Source of the DNA: Thalassomonas actiniarum | Lineage (GTDB): Bacteria; Pseudomonadota; Gammaproteobacteria; Enterobacterales; Alteromonadaceae | Direction: 5' to 3' | DNA length: 64,000 nt | Assembly: GCF_000948975.2 (NCBI RefSeq) | Contig: NZ_CP059735.1 | Location: 6,260,603-6,324,602, forward strand | Shown here: in pieces, positions 60,675 through 64,000 of the stretch | Position numbering within the stretch: the stretch's first letter is position 1 | Layout: the number at the start of each line of letters is the position of its first letter | Notes under the pieces: generated by a model | Told to the model about the DNA's origin: nothing | The model's input: only the letters and a program-made list of their open reading frames with translations | Database searches by the model: none | Program-made: the position numbers and the translations under genes

Positions 60675-61724
60675 ATGAAATTTCTCCTGCTGATTTTACT
60701 TTGTGCCTTTAACCTGAAAAGCGCACAAAGCGCGGTGATCCTACAATATCATCATGTCGATGATAACACCCCCGCCAGTACCAGCATTTCCCCCGACCAG
60801 TTCGAAAAGCACCTGGCATTCCTCAAAGCAAACGACTTTAAGGTGGTGCCCTTGTCCGAGGTGATGAACTCCATTAAAAAGCAACAACCTATCCCGGATA
60901 AAACCGTGATTATCACCTTTGATGATGCTTACCTTGATATTTTCACCCGGGCAAGGCCGTTATTGCAGCAGTATAACTACCCCTATACCGTATTTATCAA
61001 TCCGCATCTGGTGGAGAAAGGCTACTCGGGTTTCTTAAACTGGCAGCAAATAAAGACCATGGCAGACACGGGCGCCATTATTGCCAACCACGGCTTAAAA
61101 CATGACTCCGCCACCCGCAAAGCGGATAATATCACAGATAAAGAATGGCTGTTGCAATACAGCTACAACATTATTGAAGCCGAGCAGATCATCAAAGAAA
61201 AAACCGGCCAGAACTGGCAATATTTTTCTTATCCTTACGGCGAGTATTCCCCGGCTATTCAAAACTGGCTCAGGGACAATGATTATATCGGTTTTTCCCA
61301 GCAATCCGGCGCCGTAGGTTTAGCCACGGATTTAACCAGCGTGCCCCGCTTTCCGGCATCCCGTCCTTATGACAAACTGGTGAGTTTACGCGATAAGCTC
61401 TATTCCCTGCCCTTTAGCATCAGCCTGCCGGACAAGCAAGCCAATACTATCGTTAATTTTCAGCAGGCACCGGCATTGGGTTTTAAAATAATAGTGAACG
61501 ACTTTTTGCCGAAGAAGCTCAGCTGTTATGTTTCCGGTTTAGGCCGCCAGCAAGTGATCTGGCAAGATGAAACTTTCTTTAGCATCAAGCTTGAAAAACC
61601 CTTAGCCCCGGGACGCCAGCGCAGCAATTGCACTGCGCCGAGTATCAGTCAGCCCGGCAGGTTTTACTGGTATTCCCGGCCCTGGTTTATCCTGGATAAA
61701 AATAACCAGTGGTACCCGCTGTAA
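60675..61724 (+). CDS. Secreted polysaccharide deacetylase-family protein
   Basis: 349 residues. Signal peptide (MKFLLLILLCAFNLKSAQSA), then a carbohydrate esterase 4 domain: LQYHHVDDNTPAS, VIITFDDAYLDIF (about residues 75-87, the D-D of motif 1), ANHGLKHDS (about 137-145, the H-x3-H of motif 2), and the final YFSYPYGEYSPAI. This fits de-N-acetylation of polysaccharide, as in the N-terminal half of PgaB/BpsB, but no polysaccharide cluster is present. A degenerate copy of its last 120 bases follows. Confidence 0.88.
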   Translation: MKFLLLILLCAFNLKSAQSAVILQYHHVDDNTPASTSISPDQFEKHLAFLKANDFKVVPLSEVMNSIKKQQPIPDKTVIITFDDAYLDIFTRARPLLQQYNYPYTVFINPHLVEKGYSGFLNWQQIKTMADTGAIIANHGLKHDSATRKADNITDKEWLLQYSYNIIEAEQIIKEKTGQNWQYFSYPYGEYSPAIQNWLRDNDYIGFSQQSGAVGLATDLTSVPRFPASRPYDKLVSLRDKLYSLPFSISLPDKQANTIVNFQQAPALGFKIIVNDFLPKKLSCYVSGLGRQQVIWQDETFFSIKLEKPLAPGRQRSNCTAPSISQPGRFYWYSRPWFILDKNNQWYPL

Positions 61725-61733
61725 AAACTCTCC

Positions 61734-61860
61734 CGGGAAACCAGCGCAGTAACTGCACTGCGCCGAGTATCAGTCAGTCCGGCAGGTTTTACCGGTATTC
61801 CAGGCCCTGGCCTTTCTCAAGTAAAGTCCGGGATAAAAATAACCAGTAGTACCCGCTATA
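61734..61860 (+). pseudogene. Degenerate tandem copy of the deacetylase 3' end
   Basis: This stretch aligns with 61605-61724 of the preceding gene. The reading frame is kept almost throughout (QRSNCTAPSISQSGRFYRYS...), with several synonymous changes, a roughly 12-base insertion after the last shared Trp, and a TAG replacing the Trp codon (CAG TAG TAC) just before the end. It has no 5' part. It is thus a remnant of a diverged tandem paralogue. Confidence 0.85.
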
Positions 61861-61871
61861 AACAACTGCCG

Positions 61872-62513
61872 CTAAAATAACTTCACTATCCTGGCAAAGT
61901 CTTCCACCAGCACCTCGCCATTAACACCGGGAGGCTGGCCAATTTCATGTTCGGGTTTAAAGATGGCGCTGATATTGCCCTCGGGATTAATCAACACCAG
62001 AGAGGCGCTGTGATCCACCAGGTAGTTTTCATTTTCCTCATCATCTTCTTCCCCCATACCATTAATGGCATACATCAGGCCTAAATTTCGGGCAAAAGGA
62101 AACAACACTGAATGACCGGCCCTTAACGCCTTAAACTCGGGATTAAAATACCCTATATATTGCGCCAGCTTTTCCTGACTATCGCGACCGGGATCCACTG
62201 ACACCAGGAGGATTTGGGTATTATCGCTGATCCCTTTGAGGTCTTCATAAATAAAATTCAGCTCCTGCAAGGTGGTCGGACAAACATCCGGACAAGAGGT
62301 ATAACCAAAAAAGACCCAGGACCACTTGCCGACCAGATCCTGGTTATCAAATACCTCTCCGGTATGATCGGTAAGCTCAAAAGCATTAATCGCCCTGGGC
62401 TGCTGATAATACAAGGCATGCTTGGGCGGGGCCGAATGGGCCACCTGATAAAAGAACAACAGGCCGCTGGCAAGGGCAAACAAGGCAACCAGGCCATAAA
62501 GCATTTTATTCAT
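61872..62513 (-). CDS. SCO1/SenC-type copper chaperone for cytochrome oxidase
   Basis: 213 residues: N-terminal membrane anchor (about 5-25), then a thioredoxin-like fold with FGYTSCPDVCPTTLQEL (about residues 72-88; the two Cys of C-x3-C bind copper) and YLVDHSASLVLI (about 165-176; third ligand His). It supplies or reduces copper for the Cu-A site of subunit II of cytochrome oxidase. It follows the cyoE-type gene 38 bp downstream, in the heme A synthesis/assembly cluster. Confidence 0.93.
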   Translation of the reverse strand: MNKMLYGLVALFALASGLLFFYQVAHSAPPKHALYYQQPRAINAFELTDHTGEVFDNQDLVGKWSWVFFGYTSCPDVCPTTLQELNFIYEDLKGISDNTQILLVSVDPGRDSQEKLAQYIGYFNPEFKALRAGHSVLFPFARNLGLMYAINGMGEEDDEENENYLVDHSASLVLINPEGNISAIFKPEHEIGQPPGVNGEVLVEDFARIVKLF

Positions 62514-62551
62514 AATAAGAAACTTTCCTCTGTTAAAGCGTTTGTCGGTGC

Positions 62552-63466
62552 TTACGCCACGGGTAATAAATAGTGATCAAGCAGTAAGATCACAAACAAC
62601 AACATCAAATGGATAATGGAAAATTTAAAGGTATCCATGGCGGTATTGGCATCGGCGTGAAACTTTAACTTCCAGGCATAAATAAAGAAGATCAAGTTTA
62701 ACACGATAGCCCCGATCAGATATAGCCAGTTACTCATGCCCACCAGGTAGGGCAGCAGGCCGACCACAAACAAGAGCACGGTATAGAGCAATATTTGCGT
62801 CTTGGTGAAACTGACCCCGTGGGTGACCGGCAACATGGGAATATTGACCTTGGCATAGTCATTTTTCCTGTGGATAGCCAGCGCCCAGAAATGCGGCGGC
62901 GTCCAGGTAAAAATCAACAACACCAGCAATAAGGCATTGGGATGGATCTCATTGGTCATCGCGGTCCAGCCCAATAACGGCGGAATAGCCCCCGCCAGGC
63001 CGCCGATAGTAATGTTTTGCGGCGTTGCCCGCTTTAAATACATGGTATAGACAAAACCATACCCCACCAGGCCGGCGGCAGTCAGACAGGCGGTTAACGG
63101 ATTCACCAGGTAATACAAGATCACAAAACCCGACACCGCCAGTACGGTGGCAAAAACAATAGCATTGCGCTGACTGATGCGGCCATTGGGCATAGGCCGG
63201 TTATGGGTGCGCCCCATGATGCTGTCAATTTTTTCATCGACAATATGGTTAATCGCCGCCGCCGCAGAAGAAAGCAGCGCTATGCCCGCCATCGCCGGCA
63301 GCAATAATTGCCAGGGAATAGCGCCGGGCACGGATAAACTCATGCCCACCAGGGCGGTAAGCACCAGCAGGGCCACCACCTTAGGTTTGGTTATTTCGTA
63401 ATAATCATGCCAGAGGGCTTTTTCAGCGATTGGCGCCTTGAGATCTACACTGGTGGTTTTAGCCAT
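62552..63466 (-). CDS. cyoE: Heme O synthase (protoheme IX farnesyltransferase)
   Basis: 304 residues from ATG 63466 (GAGGGTCC upstream); the ATG at 63478, which overlaps the ctaA stop (ATGA), is an alternative. UbiA-type prenyltransferase with about nine membrane helices. The catalytic motif is NHIVDEKIDSIMGRTHNRPMP (in pieces, about 80-100; Asp ligands for magnesium-pyrophosphate), with a second acidic loop TKPKVV start and a KNDYAKVNIPMLPVTHG loop near 205. It adds a farnesyl group to heme b to give heme o, which heme A synthase then oxidises. The name ctaB is also used in such clusters. Confidence 0.94.
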   Translation of the reverse strand: MAKTTSVDLKAPIAEKALWHDYYEITKPKVVALLVLTALVGMSLSVPGAIPWQLLLPAMAGIALLSSAAAAINHIVDEKIDSIMGRTHNRPMPNGRISQRNAIVFATVLAVSGFVILYYLVNPLTACLTAAGLVGYGFVYTMYLKRATPQNITIGGLAGAIPPLLGWTAMTNEIHPNALLLVLLIFTWTPPHFWALAIHRKNDYAKVNIPMLPVTHGVSFTKTQILLYTVLLFVVGLLPYLVGMSNWLYLIGAIVLNLIFFIYAWKLKFHADANTAMDTFKFSIIHLMLLFVILLLDHYLLPVA

Positions 63467-63474
63467 AAGGACCC

Positions 63475-64000
63475 TCATATTTTGCGTTTTAAACTGTAAG
63501 TCAAAGTGATCAGGATCAGCATCAGGCAGGCGGCCACCACGTTATGGCTGACGGCAACGCTTAAAGGCAGGGAGAACCAGATGTTGCTCACCCCGAGTGC
63601 CAGCTGACAGAACAAGATACTTGCCAGGCCAAGGGCGGTTTTCTTAAAAAACTGAGACCGGGCTTTACGGTAAATCACCAGCGCCAACCAGGCCAGATAG
63701 AGGGCAGTGACAATAGCGCCGAAACGGTGCATCACATGTATGGTCAGCCTTTCGTTATGGCCGAGATGGCCGAATTCATAACTGTCCCGTTTTGGCGGGA
63801 TCAAATCGAAAGACTCGCTAAACGTCAGCCGCTGTGCCCAGCCGTCCTGGCAGATAGGCAATTCGGTACACACCAGGGCGGCATAGTTAGAGGAAGTCCA
63901 GCCGCCGAGGCCAATTTGCGCCGTTAAGATCACCACCCCAAGCAGGCCATAAGACCAGTATTTCTTGATCGGCCAGTCGCCGCTGGGGATACGGTAAGGT
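63475..64000 (-). CDS. ctaA: Heme A synthase (COX15/CtaA), truncated by window edge
   Basis: About 174 residues, the C-terminal part of the protein, are visible. The frame is open to base 64000, so the start is outside. Membrane helices with the second conserved His region are seen: GHNERLTIHVMHRFGAIVTALYLAWL, in pieces (His ligands for heme), and SHNVVAACLMLI. The LGGWTSSNYAALVCTELPICQDGW segment carries the loop cysteines typical of COX15-type enzymes. It oxidises heme o to heme a. The stop overlaps a possible cyoE start by ATGA. Confidence 0.93.
   Translation of the reverse strand, partial: PYRIPSGDWPIKKYWSYGLLGVVILTAQIGLGGWTSSNYAALVCTELPICQDGWAQRLTFSESFDLIPPKRDSYEFGHLGHNERLTIHVMHRFGAIVTALYLAWLALVIYRKARSQFFKKTALGLASILFCQLALGVSNIWFSLPLSVAVSHNVVAACLMLILITLTYSLKRKI

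Noticed and set aside
1-64000. CRISPR array, rRNA, tRNA or intact transposase
   Set aside because: No regularly spaced repeats, no RNA gene pattern and no transposase-like frame was seen. The only mobile-element trace is the recombinase scrap near 5836.

Overview
The window looks like chromosomal DNA of a marine gammaproteobacterium of the Alteromonadales, probably Colwelliaceae or a Thalassomonas-like relative. This rests on protein similarity, on a type II secretion locus with a GlyGly-CTERM protease beside it, on a PEP-CTERM protein, and on gene order. The genus is inference. Much of the window follows the fkpA-slyX-yheV-yheS-yheT-yheU, nudE-yrfG-hslR-hslO-pckA-envZ-ompR and bioH-gntX-nfuA neighbourhoods known from E. 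coli, with lineage-specific inserts. Both edges cut genes: an S1/P1 nuclease on the left and heme A synthase on the right. No tRNA, rRNA, CRISPR array or intact insertion sequence was seen.

Layout. 1-2101: end of an S1/P1 nuclease and a family 4-type glycosyltransferase. 2102-6060: an accessory, partly decayed island. It holds a secreted cupin split by an in-frame stop, a MarR regulator, VOC and DUF1330 proteins, a secreted metallo-beta-lactamase-fold hydrolase, a dead second MarR gene, and a 3' scrap of an integron-type tyrosine recombinase. Five copies of a 15-bp operator-like box lie in the two divergent promoter regions. 6172-13897: the fkpA/slyX/yhe block, carrying an added WD40 lipoprotein, a Sel1 protein, a DUF3149 microprotein behind an FNR-like box, and an orphan flagellin-like gene followed by a dead copy of its own 3' end. 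13967-17157: YceI, CysQ, NudE, YrfG. 17181-28904: a complete leftward type II secretion operon, gspC to gspN, mostly with overlapping starts and stops. 29093-30400: hslR-hslO. 30690-34112: a large secreted subtilisin-like protease with a GlyGly-CTERM tail, a likely client of the adjacent secretion system.

34558-38363: pckA, then envZ/ompR in the opposite direction. 38584-42147: a small LETM1-like membrane protein, a secreted Cys-containing protein, a TlpA-like thioredoxin, a PEP-CTERM protein and a DUF938 protein. 42303-45935: a TonB-dependent receptor with a perfect FNR-type palindrome and a Fur-like box upstream, preceded by a divergent MltA-like protein. 45957-47629: rsuA and yicC. 47792-50681: a gluconate-2-dehydrogenase-like module (GMC flavoprotein, Tat small subunit, thioredoxin-fold protein). 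50821-52210: rph-pyrE. 52353-53720: a SprA-related putative metalloprotease and a small protein. 53876-58878: bioH, comF/gntX, an M14 peptidase and nfuA, with a near-perfect type 1 IscR site upstream of nfuA. 58948-61860: a small membrane protein, a DinF-type MATE transporter, and a polysaccharide deacetylase followed by a degenerate copy of its own 3' end. 61872-64000: SCO protein, heme O synthase and heme A synthase, a cytochrome oxidase assembly cluster.

The most unusual material is the decayed 2.1-6.0 kb island with its duplicated enzyme/MarR modules, the two independent cases of a gene followed by a dead copy of its own 3' end, and several well-formed regulatory sites. I found no clearly new multi-gene system; the candidates are listed as findings.
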